Source: Candidatus Eiseniibacteriota bacterium
Lineage (GTDB): Bacteria > Eisenbacteria > RBG-16-71-46 > JAGVPR01
Length of the DNA: 23,011 nucleotides
Assembly (NCBI GenBank): GCA_020052115.1
Contig: JAGVPR010000300.1
Span: 1 to 23,011 of the forward strand
Reading direction: 5' to 3'
The number at the start of each line of letters is the position of its first letter. Position 1 is the first letter of the stretch. Positions 7,885-14,649 of the stretch are shown piece by piece. Below the pieces are notes generated by a model. It made no database searches. It was not told where the DNA came from and saw nothing but the letters and a program-made list of their open reading frames with translations. Made by a program: the position numbers and the translations under genes.

Positions 7885-10512
7885 CTACTGCGTGTAGACC
7901 GATGTCCTGATCCCGCTCTGACCGTTCGGGGCCCCGCCATTTCCGCCGAATCCCAGCGAGAAGGAGTTGTTCGACTCGGTGAGCGAACCCGAGCTGCGGT
8001 AGATTCCGATGGAGGGACCTCCACCTCCGCCGCCACCCTGTCCGCCGTTGCCGCCGCGTCCGCCATCTCCTCCTCGGCCACCCAACCCGCCGTCTTCCTG
8101 ACTGGACGAGCCGCCATAGGGACCGCCCGATCCTCCGAGACCGCCGGTTCCACCCGTGCCCCCGGAGCCACCCAAACCTCCAGTCCCCCCGTCGTCCGTG
8201 ACAAGCGTGCATCCGTCAACCACGATCCCGACCGATTGGTACAACCACACCGCAAACGACCCCGTGCCGCTCGTGCCGGCGGTGCCTCCGTGTCCGTAGG
8301 TCCCACCGGCACCGCCTCCGCCGCCGGAGCTGCCGTAGCTATCGCAATCCACCGTGCCTCCGCCGCCGCCACCGCCGCCCCCTCCTCCGCTCCCATCGAT
8401 TGCGTTTCCGCCTACGCCCGCGAGCGCGACGATGTAACCACTGCCTCCAGAGGTTCCGACGCTCGCTCCAGCCGCGCCCGTGCTTCCATAAGCACCTGGA
8501 GCCCCGGAGTACCCCACCTGTCCGTTCCCGTTACCTCCCCCACTGCCACCGAATCCGCCACTGCCTGGGCTGGGCCCGAGACCACTCTGTCCCTGCGACC
8601 CGGAGCCGGGGCCGAGCCCCGCGTTTCCACCGGCGCCGCCGCGCAAGCTCGTGGGAGTCGATCCTCCCGTTCCGCCCACCGGCTGCGAACACGTATCGCA
8701 CGGCCAGGTGCTGTTCTCGCAGCCGGGCTGCCCGATATTGCCCGGCGATCCGTTCGTTCCGCCGGAACCCGGCGTTCCCGAGGTGCCGAAACGACCTGGG
8801 CCAGATTCGATCCAGCAATCATGGATCGTCACGTTGTTGCAGGAGCTGAGGTAGACGCCGTACGAGGACACCCCAGTGGCCGTCGCGGCTCCGCCATAGA
8901 TTCGTAAGCCGTCCAGGGTGAGGCCGCTGTCGGCGTTCCCGATCACGCCCTGATTCGACGGTGAGTAGACAGCCGTCGAGTGGGTCGCGGGGTCTCGCGC
9001 CCAGCCGGAGGCTTCGAAGCCTCCCCAGATGCTGATCCCACTTCGGAGATTCACGGCTTCGACGTAGGCTCCTTCAGCTACGTAGACGTTCGAAAGTCCC
9101 TGTGCGGCAGCGAGTGACAGTCCGATCGCGATGGTGGAGACCGGCAGGGCCGGCGTCCCCGGATTTCCGGGCGCGCCCGTCGCGCTCGACACGAAGATCC
9201 CGGAGGGGAGGGATACCGAGAGCGTCTCGGCCCGGCAGTTGTTCAGCTCGTTCATCTCGGGCGCCTGCCCCCCGGCGTCGGCGCGCGCCTCGGTCGCGTA
9301 TTCTCCAAGGGTGTAGGTGCCCAGGGCGCACCAACTTGTCCAGACCGAGTCATGGGCCGCGATCGCCGGCGTCGCGATCGAGCAGTATTCGGTCGAGCCC
9401 ACGCGGAATCGCGTGGCCGTCTCCGGCGAGGCTGTGACGCCGTCGTTCTTCACGAGGGCCCGCGCGCTCACGCTCTCTGCCGGGGCCGGCACCGCGGGGA
9501 CGAATTCGATGTCGAGAAGAACCAAGTCCACGCCCAATTCCTGAACGTCCACCTCGATGACGTCGAGGCCGGTCGCTCCCATGTTGTCGGTCACGCGGAA
9601 CTTCGCCCGGTACGTCCCCGGTTCCGCATACACGTGGGTCGTCTGCGCGGCCGTCGGGCTCTGGTAGTCGAAGACTCCGTCGTCCTCGAAATCCCACTCG
9701 TAACGCGCGATCGCACCGTCGGCGTCGCTTGCGGACCCGTCGAATGATATCGGGAACCCCGCGTACCCGGGTCCCGCCGGATTTGCCGAGGCCGTCGGCG
9801 CGATGTTCGATTCGAGGCGCAGCAGCAGCGGCGAGAGGGAAACGCTGTCACCCGCGGCCGCGATGGCTCCGGACGTCATCGCTTCGAGGTAGCACGGACG
9901 CATCGCTCGGATGGTCCATGAGCCGACGGGAACCCCCGCGATGAAGTAGTCGCCCAGCGGATCGGTCACCGCCACGTACGAAGTACCTTCCACATAGACG
10001 ATGATCCCGTTGTGGGTCGAGCCGTTCTCTAGCATTGCCTCGCCGAAGAACGTCCCGGTCGGGGTCAGCAGGACATCGACGTAGGTCGTGTCAGTCGCCG
10101 ACACGGTGACCTGCTGCACGCCGCCCAGATGATTTTTCGAGTGGGCCGTGATCAGGCAGGATCCAGGCGACACCTGCGTGAAACGGAATCGCCCCTGACG
10201 GTCGGTCACAGTGGACCACAGGTCCGCGGACTTTGCCGTCCCGCCTTCGGGCAGGAGACGCGCCCGCAAGGACGACGATCGTCCGTCCTTTACCACTTCG
10301 AGCACGATGACGGCCTTCGCCACACCCGCGCCGTCCGGCTCATGCGCGACTCCGGCGACAACAGCTCCCGAGGGCTCCGGCGTGATCGGGGTCAGGGCCG
10401 GCTGTTCCTTCGAACATCCTCCGTGCGTCACGAGCAAGAAGAGCGCGACGATGCCGGCCACTTCCACGGATTGCACGAACGGTCGCGGTCGAGGGAGACG
10501 TGTCGCTTTCAT
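7885..10512 (-). CDS. Exported (probable lipo-) protein: carboxypeptidase-regulatory, PKD and CARDB domains plus glycine-rich beta-helix
   Basis: The 875-residue product starts at ATG 10512 behind aaggag. The signal is 'FVQSVEVAGIVALFLLVTHGGC'. The lipobox H-G-G-C is imperfect at -3, so lipidation is likely but not certain. In order come two carboxypeptidase-regulatory-like folds (about residues 48-230: 'TDRQGRFRFTQVSPGSCLIT', then 'TDPLGDYFIAGVPVGSWTI'), a PKD domain (about 232-325: 'FDGSASDADGAIARYEWDFE'), and a CARDB-like domain (about 325-435: 'LNNCRAETLSVSLPSG'). A beta-helix follows with 'GGFEASGWARDPATHS', 'LTLDGLRIYGG' and 'NNVTIHDCWIESG'. From about residue 570 it is interrupted by long glycine-rich stretches. 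No FlgD-like tail is present; it ends 'GIRTSVYTQ'. It is probably a surface adhesin or structural protein, and may be co-transcribed with 10566-11243 (53-bp gap). Confidence 0.9.
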   Translation of the reverse strand: MKATRLPRPRPFVQSVEVAGIVALFLLVTHGGCSKEQPALTPITPEPSGAVVAGVAHEPDGAGVAKAVIVLEVVKDGRSSSLRARLLPEGGTAKSADLWSTVTDRQGRFRFTQVSPGSCLITAHSKNHLGGVQQVTVSATDTTYVDVLLTPTGTFFGEAMLENGSTHNGIIVYVEGTSYVAVTDPLGDYFIAGVPVGSWTIRAMRPCYLEAMTSGAIAAAGDSVSLSPLLLRLESNIAPTASANPAGPGYAGFPISFDGSASDADGAIARYEWDFEDDGVFDYQSPTAAQTTHVYAEPGTYRAKFRVTDNMGATGLDVIEVDVQELGVDLVLLDIEFVPAVPAPAESVSARALVKNDGVTASPETATRFRVGSTEYCSIATPAIAAHDSVWTSWCALGTYTLGEYATEARADAGGQAPEMNELNNCRAETLSVSLPSGIFVSSATGAPGNPGTPALPVSTIAIGLSLAAAQGLSNVYVAEGAYVEAVNLRSGISIWGGFEASGWARDPATHSTAVYSPSNQGVIGNADSGLTLDGLRIYGGAATATGVSSYGVYLSSCNNVTIHDCWIESGPGRFGTSGTPGSGGTNGSPGNIGQPGCENSTWPCDTCSQPVGGTGGSTPTSLRGGAGGNAGLGPGSGSQGQSGLGPSPGSGGFGGSGGGNGNGQVGYSGAPGAYGSTGAAGASVGTSGGSGYIVALAGVGGNAIDGSGGGGGGGGGGGTVDCDSYGSSGGGGGAGGTYGHGGTAGTSGTGSFAVWLYQSVGIVVDGCTLVTDDGGTGGLGGSGGTGGTGGLGGSGGPYGGSSSQEDGGLGGRGGDGGRGGNGGQGGGGGGGPSIGIYRSSGSLTESNNSFSLGFGGNGGAPNGQSGIRTSVYTQ
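7915..8806 (-). repeat. Glycine-rich PGRS-like segments inside a beta-helix
   Basis: Within the 875-residue protein, runs such as 'GGTGGLGGSGGTGGTGG' and a run of eleven glycines alternate with ordinary rungs ('GSFAVWLYQSVGIVVDGCTL' and 'SIGIYRSSGSLTESNNSFSL'). The Gly-rich loops therefore leave and re-enter a helix core. The DNA is a GGN-type low-complexity repeat without long exact units. Confidence 0.75.
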
Positions 10513-10565
10513 GTCATCAGCTCCTTGTGCGACGAATCCTGGCTGTATCGTACGGGGTACGTCGT

Positions 10566-11243
10566 CTATCGAACCAACACCACTGGGCGCGTGTACGTTC
10601 TGCCTCCGACGCTCAAGCGCGCGAGAAACCAGCCGGCCGGCACGCGCCGGCCCAGCGCATCACGCAAGTCCCAATTGACGGATGTGAGGCCGGCGCGCAA
10701 CTCGTCCGCCTGCCAGCCGCGGACGAACCTGCCGGTGGGATCGAAGATCTCCAAGCGAGTGGCATCCGCGGTCGAAAGCCGAATCACAAAGCGAACGAAG
10801 TCCGTGGCGGGGTTCGGTCTCGGCAGCAGGAGCGCCGCCGGAGGTAGACCGATCTCCGCATCGACATCGGTGCTGGAGTCCGTGACTTCGACCCCGCGCA
10901 AGTAGCCTGTAGCGTAATCGTCCACCAAGATCTGGAGATCGTAGGTTCCAGCAGGAACGCCGGCAATGCAGAACGACCCTTGCGCGTCTGTCACCGCGCC
11001 GAACCCGGCATGGGTCCCGTCGGACAGAAACAGAACGACTCCGGCCCCTTCAACGCTCACGTGTGTGACGGCGTCTCGGACGGTGCCGCAGAGGGTCCCT
11101 GCGAACGCCACTATCGCGTGGCTGCAAAGGGCGAGCACCGCGAAGACGATTGCGAAGAGGGTGTTCCTTATAGGAGCATGGCGCGCGGCGGGCGAGGGGG
11201 CTGAACGAGCAGCTTCACGGGGGCCATCGCATTTCCCTCCCAC
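10566..11243 (-). CDS. Small secreted protein: carboxypeptidase-regulatory-like domain plus FlgD-like/type IX C-terminal domain
   Basis: The chosen start is GTG 11243, with ggagg six bases upstream, giving 225 residues. An ATG at 11312 in the same frame has no ribosome site. After about 25 polar residues comes a signal core, 'NTLFAIVFAVLALCSHA', ending near 'VAFAG'. The mature part is a carboxypeptidase-regulatory-like beta-sandwich ('GTVRDAVTHVSVEGAGVVLF', 'TDAQGSFCIAGVPAGTYDL'). A FlgD-like sorting domain follows, with 'RPNPATDFVRFVI', 'LEIFDPTGRFVRGW', 'VNWDLRDALGRRVPAGWFLA' and final 'VVLVR'. No catalytic residues are seen. It is likely exported through a C-terminal-domain pathway. The N-terminus is uncertain because an ATG with a good ribosome site at 11227 reads a different frame. 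Confidence 0.85.
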   Translation of the reverse strand: MGGKCDGPREAARSAPSPAARHAPIRNTLFAIVFAVLALCSHAIVAFAGTLCGTVRDAVTHVSVEGAGVVLFLSDGTHAGFGAVTDAQGSFCIAGVPAGTYDLQILVDDYATGYLRGVEVTDSSTDVDAEIGLPPAALLLPRPNPATDFVRFVIRLSTADATRLEIFDPTGRFVRGWQADELRAGLTSVNWDLRDALGRRVPAGWFLARLSVGGRTYTRPVVLVR

Positions 11244-11318
11244 AGTTGACCTCCATCCGCCGAATTGCGCCGACAGTATGTCAGCCCACGCGGCTCCCAT
11301 CGACGAAAACAAGGCCTA

Positions 11319-11819
11319 TCACCGGTACCGCGATTTCAACCTCCCCCATGTCCCAGGCGCCTGCCGCGTCGGTACACACTCCACCTGAAACGTGTCACCA
11401 CAAACGACATCATAGCTAAGTGCAAAAAGCCAATCCACGCTATATCCACCGAGAGGCTCCGGCACGTGCACGGAAAAACCGAATCCGCACACGGTCTCAG
11501 TCATGTGGGGACCGCTCCAACTCGCAAACTCGGAGCCGAAGGTATGATCCCAACGAGGCGGTGCTTGCACTTGAACCATCTCCACAGCAAGTTCTACTAG
11601 ACCTACGGCAAGAATCGCACCCTCGAACGAGTACGCTCCCGGCGGTTCGACACAGAGCTCCACAGAACAGACGACGCCTTCGCCGCTGGAATCAGCTGCG
11701 GTCTCCTGGTTCGTGATCGTCACGCTCGCGCATGGCCACTGAGCGCACGCCGTTCTCGCCGTGACCAGACCTCCAACCACCAATATTACAGCCAGACCTC
11801 CTCCTCGACTCAGCAACAT
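11319..11819 (-). CDS. Small secreted protein with TWGRLKS tail
   Basis: The 166-residue product starts at ATG 11819 behind a gaggg-type ribosome site. The signal peptide is 'MLLSRGGGLAVILVVGGLV', with likely cleavage after 'TACA'. The mature part contains 'SVTITNQETAADSSGEGVVC', paired cysteines ('CSVELC') and a beta-rich pattern resembling a cohesin-like or Ig-like sandwich ('AYSFEGAILAVGLVEL', 'LFALSYDVVCGDTFQVEC'). I do not recognise the family. The last residues, 'GTWGRLKSRYR', match the ends of the two cysteine-rich proteins at 12555 and 13492. It lies 75 bp upstream of the gene at 10566-11243 on the same strand, so co-transcription is plausible. Confidence 0.82.
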   Translation of the reverse strand: MLLSRGGGLAVILVVGGLVTARTACAQWPCASVTITNQETAADSSGEGVVCSVELCVEPPGAYSFEGAILAVGLVELAVEMVQVQAPPRWDHTFGSEFASWSGPHMTETVCGFGFSVHVPEPLGGYSVDWLFALSYDVVCGDTFQVECVPTRQAPGTWGRLKSRYR

Positions 11820-11852
11820 GGCCCCTCCCTCGCCCTGCGCGTCACAGCGACA

Positions 11853-11948
11853 CTAGCGCAGCACAACAACTCGATGGCTTGCGACGTCGCGCCCATTCAC
11901 GTCCGCTCTCGCGAAGTACACGCCGGCGGGCAACCGGCCACCCCCACC
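11853..11948 (-). pseudogene. Remnant of a FlgD-like sorting domain C-terminus
   Basis: The minus strand reads 'GRLPAGVYFARADVNGRDVA', then 'SHRVVVLR' and TAG at 11853. This is the last strand pair of a FlgD-like/type IX C-terminal domain, compared with 'AASSGIYFARLEAGGRVERQ' at the end of the giant protein. Upstream in frame the sequence is unrelated, so only about 30 residues of a lost gene remain. Confidence 0.65.
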
Positions 11949-11955
11949 ACACGAC

Positions 11956-12205
11956 TCACAGGAGAGTTGAGTTCTCGGAGGACACGCCTGCCACGCGCAC
12001 GGTGTCTCCCCCTGCGTTCTTCGCCGCGTGCTCGGCGTCACACGCTGCCTGCAGAGTCTCGTCCAACGTCGAACCGTGGTCGGGCCACACCGCCACACCC
12101 AGAGAGATCGTCATCTTCTCCTGAGTGCCGTCAACGTCGAAGTCCGACGCACGAAAAGCCGTTCGCACGCGCCCCGCGTACTCCACCGCCTCCCTAACCT
12201 CAATC
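11956..12205 (-). pseudogene. Remnant of a GGDEF (diguanylate cyclase) domain
   Basis: The minus strand reads 'AVEYAGRVRTAFRASDF', 'KMTISLGVAVWPDHGST', 'LQAACDAEHAAKNAGGDTV', then TGA at 11958-11956. This is the C-terminal half of a GGDEF domain, whose family pattern is 'TISIGVA.....A.....L...AD.ALY.AK..G.N.V'. The catalytic GG(D/E)EF loop and N-terminal half are missing, and the usual 'AD.ALY' is 'CDAEHA'. A diguanylate cyclase would make cyclic di-GMP; this fragment cannot. It abuts the sorting-domain remnant at a rearrangement junction near 11950. Confidence 0.7.
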
Positions 12206-12554
12206 CGTCGAAAATGAGCGACCCGGTCGGCAGTGCCGCCGCGGCTGGCGCGACTTTCGGTCGTGTCGGAGCGTTTTCGGTTCCATCACAAGCAGTGGAC
12301 TTTCTGATGAACGCCCGATCGGCTCGGCGACCGCGAGATTCCTGGCTTCAGAGCTGTGCGGCCGCCTCGTTTCTGACGCATTGGGGTTGAGTGAGCGCCT
12401 CACATCATATGCACTCGGCATACTGCGGTCAACTCAATGCTTCGCCGGGCGCGCTTGCCCCATCACTATGTCACTTCCGTCTGCGCGGTTGGGGTGTCCG
12501 GCCATGGGACACCCGACGAGGAGTTCCCGGGATCCCTCGCCCCCTGGGCGGACC
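12206..12554. other. Gene-free decayed stretch
   Basis: No frame here has a signal peptide, ribosome site or recognisable motif on either strand. Base composition is slightly more AT-rich around 12390-12450. A small gtgag/ctcac hairpin lies near 12391-12403. It probably continues the decayed region that holds the GGDEF and sorting-domain remnants. Confidence 0.5.
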
Positions 12555-13451
12555 TCATCTGTTCATCAGGCTCTTCAGCTTCCCCCAGGTGGTCTTCTGG
12601 AGTGCATTCGGCGGGGTGCCCGAGCAACTCAGATTGAGCCAATGCGCGAAGTCGGTCTGGCGCGCAAGACCGGCATCCACGCTCTCGATCCAATCGGGTC
12701 CATACATGCTCGGGTTCCGGTAGTACTGGGTGCATGGGACAGCGCAGGCAGTAGCGGGATTGGTGCCGTTGCGTCCGCGGAGACCCGGGTACCACCATGC
12801 GCACGAAGTGCTCCCGCCCTGGCCGCAATACACATGCGACGACTCCGGCACGGACCATGCGACCCAGCGAAAGGCGCCGAAGACCGGCTGTCGATCAAAG
12901 AAGCACCACCACCCCGGAAACGGGAAGACGACATTGAAGCTGCGCGCCGGGTCGGTCGAAGATGTCGCCGTATGAGCCGGTATCGTCACGACCACGCTCT
13001 CGCAGTAGTCGAGGAGACTTGTGCTGGGGATGGGGCAATCAGGTGTGCTCAAGACCGGGTCTATCGCATAGATAACATACTGGCCGTCGAAGGGGAGAGT
13101 GGTCGCCGGGTAGCCCCCGTTGCACGACTGCCCAACGATCCTGAAGCCGACCTCGGCCGATTCGACGTGGAGGAAGGGCCCCCGCCACGAGCAATCGGTA
13201 AGACATGGATCGCTCGGCGCATCGAAGAAGGCGGTCACCTCGTCCCCAGCGCACCACCCACCGTAAGTCCAGAATGTCGCGGTACAGCCAGCAGAGGAAT
13301 TCCACTCGTTCTCGATCCGGCAGTCGATTGGCCACGTCGTGGTTGACGGCTCCGGGCCGGTCACGACATCCGGTTCGGCAACCCAGTGCCCGGCAGCAGC
13401 ACGGCCGGAGGCCAAGGTCAAGCAGATGGCCAGCAGGACTATCGCACGCAT
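12555..13451 (-). CDS. Cysteine-rich secreted protein with TWGKLKS tail (paralogue B)
   Basis: The 298-residue product starts at ATG 13451 with aaggaggg seven bases upstream. The signal peptide is 'MRAIVLLAICLTLASGRAAA'. The mature protein begins 'GHWVAEPDVVTGPEPSTT' and shares most of its blocks with the neighbour at 13492-14433: 'DCRIENEWN', 'TYGGWC..DEVTAFF', 'QSCNGGYPATT', 'DPVLSTPDCPIP', 'SVVVTIPAHTAT', 'QPVFGAF', 'CAWWYPGLRGRNGTNP', 'CTQYYRNPSMYGPDW'. The many conserved cysteines suggest disulfides outside the cytoplasm. It ends 'TTWGKLKSLMNR'. I do not recognise the family and see no catalytic motif. The gap to the upstream paralogue is 40 bp, so the two probably form one transcript. 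Confidence 0.88.
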   Translation of the reverse strand: MRAIVLLAICLTLASGRAAAGHWVAEPDVVTGPEPSTTTWPIDCRIENEWNSSAGCTATFWTYGGWCAGDEVTAFFDAPSDPCLTDCSWRGPFLHVESAEVGFRIVGQSCNGGYPATTLPFDGQYVIYAIDPVLSTPDCPIPSTSLLDYCESVVVTIPAHTATSSTDPARSFNVVFPFPGWWCFFDRQPVFGAFRWVAWSVPESSHVYCGQGGSTSCAWWYPGLRGRNGTNPATACAVPCTQYYRNPSMYGPDWIESVDAGLARQTDFAHWLNLSCSGTPPNALQKTTWGKLKSLMNR

Positions 13452-13491
13452 GACCGGACCCTCCTTGCGTCACCGACAAGCGCATGGCGCG

Positions 13492-14433
13492 CTACTCGTT
13501 CATCAGGCTCTTCAACTTGCCCCAGGTGGTCATCTCGACACCCACCGGGCAGCCCCAGCAGGAGACGTTTAGCCACATCGTGAAGTCGGCCTGACGGCCG
13601 AGCCCGGCGTCAAGGCTCTCGTACCAGTCCGGACCGTAAACGGCCACGTTCCGGTAGTACTGGGTGCACGGAGTGGCGCACTCGGTCGGCGGGTTCGTGC
13701 CGTTACGGCCGCGAAAGGCCGGGTACCACCAAGCGCAGGCGCTGGTCCCGCCGTCGCCGCAGTCAACAAGCGAAGACTCCGGCAGTGAGTACGCGACGTA
13801 CTTGAACGAACCGAACACCGGTTGCAGCGCGATGTAGCACATCGGATCCAGCGGACACACGACGTTGTAGCTGCGGCGTGGGTCAGTCGAGGCGGTGGCC
13901 GTGAGGGCGGGAATCGTCACCACTACGCTGGTGGAGATCGGATCGATCGCTGGAACTGGGCAGTCGGGGGTACTGAGGGCTGGATCCGGCTGGTAGATTT
14001 GGAACATGGCGTCGACCGGATAGGTGGTGATGGGGTAGCCGCCGTTGCAAGTGGTTCCGATGACACGTAGACCCATCTCGCCCGACTCGATCCACATGCC
14101 GGGGTAGCCCAAGCACCCGGCCAGGCACGTGCTGCTCTGGAGACTGAAGTAGGTCGTGACCTCATCCTGCAGGCACCAGCCCCCGAACGACCAGAACACC
14201 GCCGTACACGGGCTGGCGTTGTTCCAATCGTTCTCGATCCGGCACTGGGCGGTCGTTTTCGCGGCCGGCTCCTGGCCTGTCGCGACGTCCGGCACGGCGA
14301 CCCAGCGTCCAGCCGCTGCGGGGCCGGCGACCAGGCCAATGCAGAACACCAGAAGGAGGGTCACGAGCGAGGCCCGCCCACGCGGTTCAAGCTGCCGAGT
14401 GCGGGACGCCCGCGAGTTCGTCAGGGGTAGCAT
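13492..14433 (-). CDS. Cysteine-rich secreted protein with TWGKLKS tail (paralogue A)
   Basis: The 313-residue product starts at ATG 14433, with gggagg six bases upstream. The ATG at 14448 overlaps that ribosome site and is less likely. The N-terminus is 'MLPLTNSRASRT', then the signal core 'SLVTLLLVFCIGLVAG' ending 'PAAA'. Mature blocks match paralogue B: 'VPDVATGQEP', 'QCRIENDWN', 'SFGGWCLQDEVTTYF', 'GTTCNGGYPITTYP', 'DPALSTPDCPVP', 'ACAWWYPAFRGRNGTNP', 'CTQYYRNVAVYGPDW', 'GRQADFTMWLN'. It ends 'TTWGKLKSLMNE'. Family unknown; likely a secreted or surface protein. An extended -10 promoter lies 72 bases upstream. Confidence 0.88.
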   Translation of the reverse strand: MLPLTNSRASRTRQLEPRGRASLVTLLLVFCIGLVAGPAAAGRWVAVPDVATGQEPAAKTTAQCRIENDWNNASPCTAVFWSFGGWCLQDEVTTYFSLQSSTCLAGCLGYPGMWIESGEMGLRVIGTTCNGGYPITTYPVDAMFQIYQPDPALSTPDCPVPAIDPISTSVVVTIPALTATASTDPRRSYNVVCPLDPMCYIALQPVFGSFKYVAYSLPESSLVDCGDGGTSACAWWYPAFRGRNGTNPPTECATPCTQYYRNVAVYGPDWYESLDAGLGRQADFTMWLNVSCWGCPVGVEMTTWGKLKSLMNE

Positions 14434-14504
14434 GGCCAACCTCCCCATGGACGAGGCCGGGGCGGACGGCCATCACAAGAAGGATCAGGTGATTCGCACC
14501 GGGC

Positions 14505-14513
14505 ATTATACCA
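14505..14513 (-). promoter_or_regulatory. Extended -10 promoter for the minus-strand secreted paralogue pair
   Basis: The minus strand reads TGgTATAAT, a perfect -10 with the TGn extension, at 14513-14505. No good -35 hexamer is seen 17 bases further up. Transcription would begin near 14498, giving a leader of about 65 bases to ATG 14433. Confidence 0.55.
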
Positions 14514-14591
14514 CGGGGTTGTCGGCAGAGCGATGGTGGTCGTAGATAGCCCGCTCGCTTTCCCGCGGGACTTCCCGCTGTGCCGCCGCAG

Positions 14592-14620
14592 GTGACAGCC
14601 GCCCGAACGCCTGCTATCCT
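14592..14620 (+). promoter_or_regulatory. Promoter for the kinase operon
   Basis: gTGACA at 14592-14597 (five of six -35 bases) is followed after 17 bases by TATCCT at 14615-14620 (four of six -10 bases). The predicted start near 14627 leaves a leader of about 22 bases to ATG 14650. Confidence 0.5.
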
Positions 14621-14649
14621 CTCCTGCCCAGGACCGGGAGCGGGCCGCC

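Noticed and set aside
8000..8700. GGN-rich DNA repeats as a possible CRISPR or tandem array
   Set aside because: There are no regular repeat/spacer units; the pattern is explained by glycine codons.
7768..8907. 379-codon plus-strand open frame opposite the Gly-rich lipoprotein
   Set aside because: The translation is low-complexity Ala/Ser/Arg without motifs. The minus strand has a signal peptide, PKD and beta-helix domains with a ribosome site.
12381..13346. 321-codon plus-strand open frame over the paralogue at 12555-13451
   Set aside because: The minus frame has a signal peptide, a ribosome site and a clear paralogue; the plus frame has neither.
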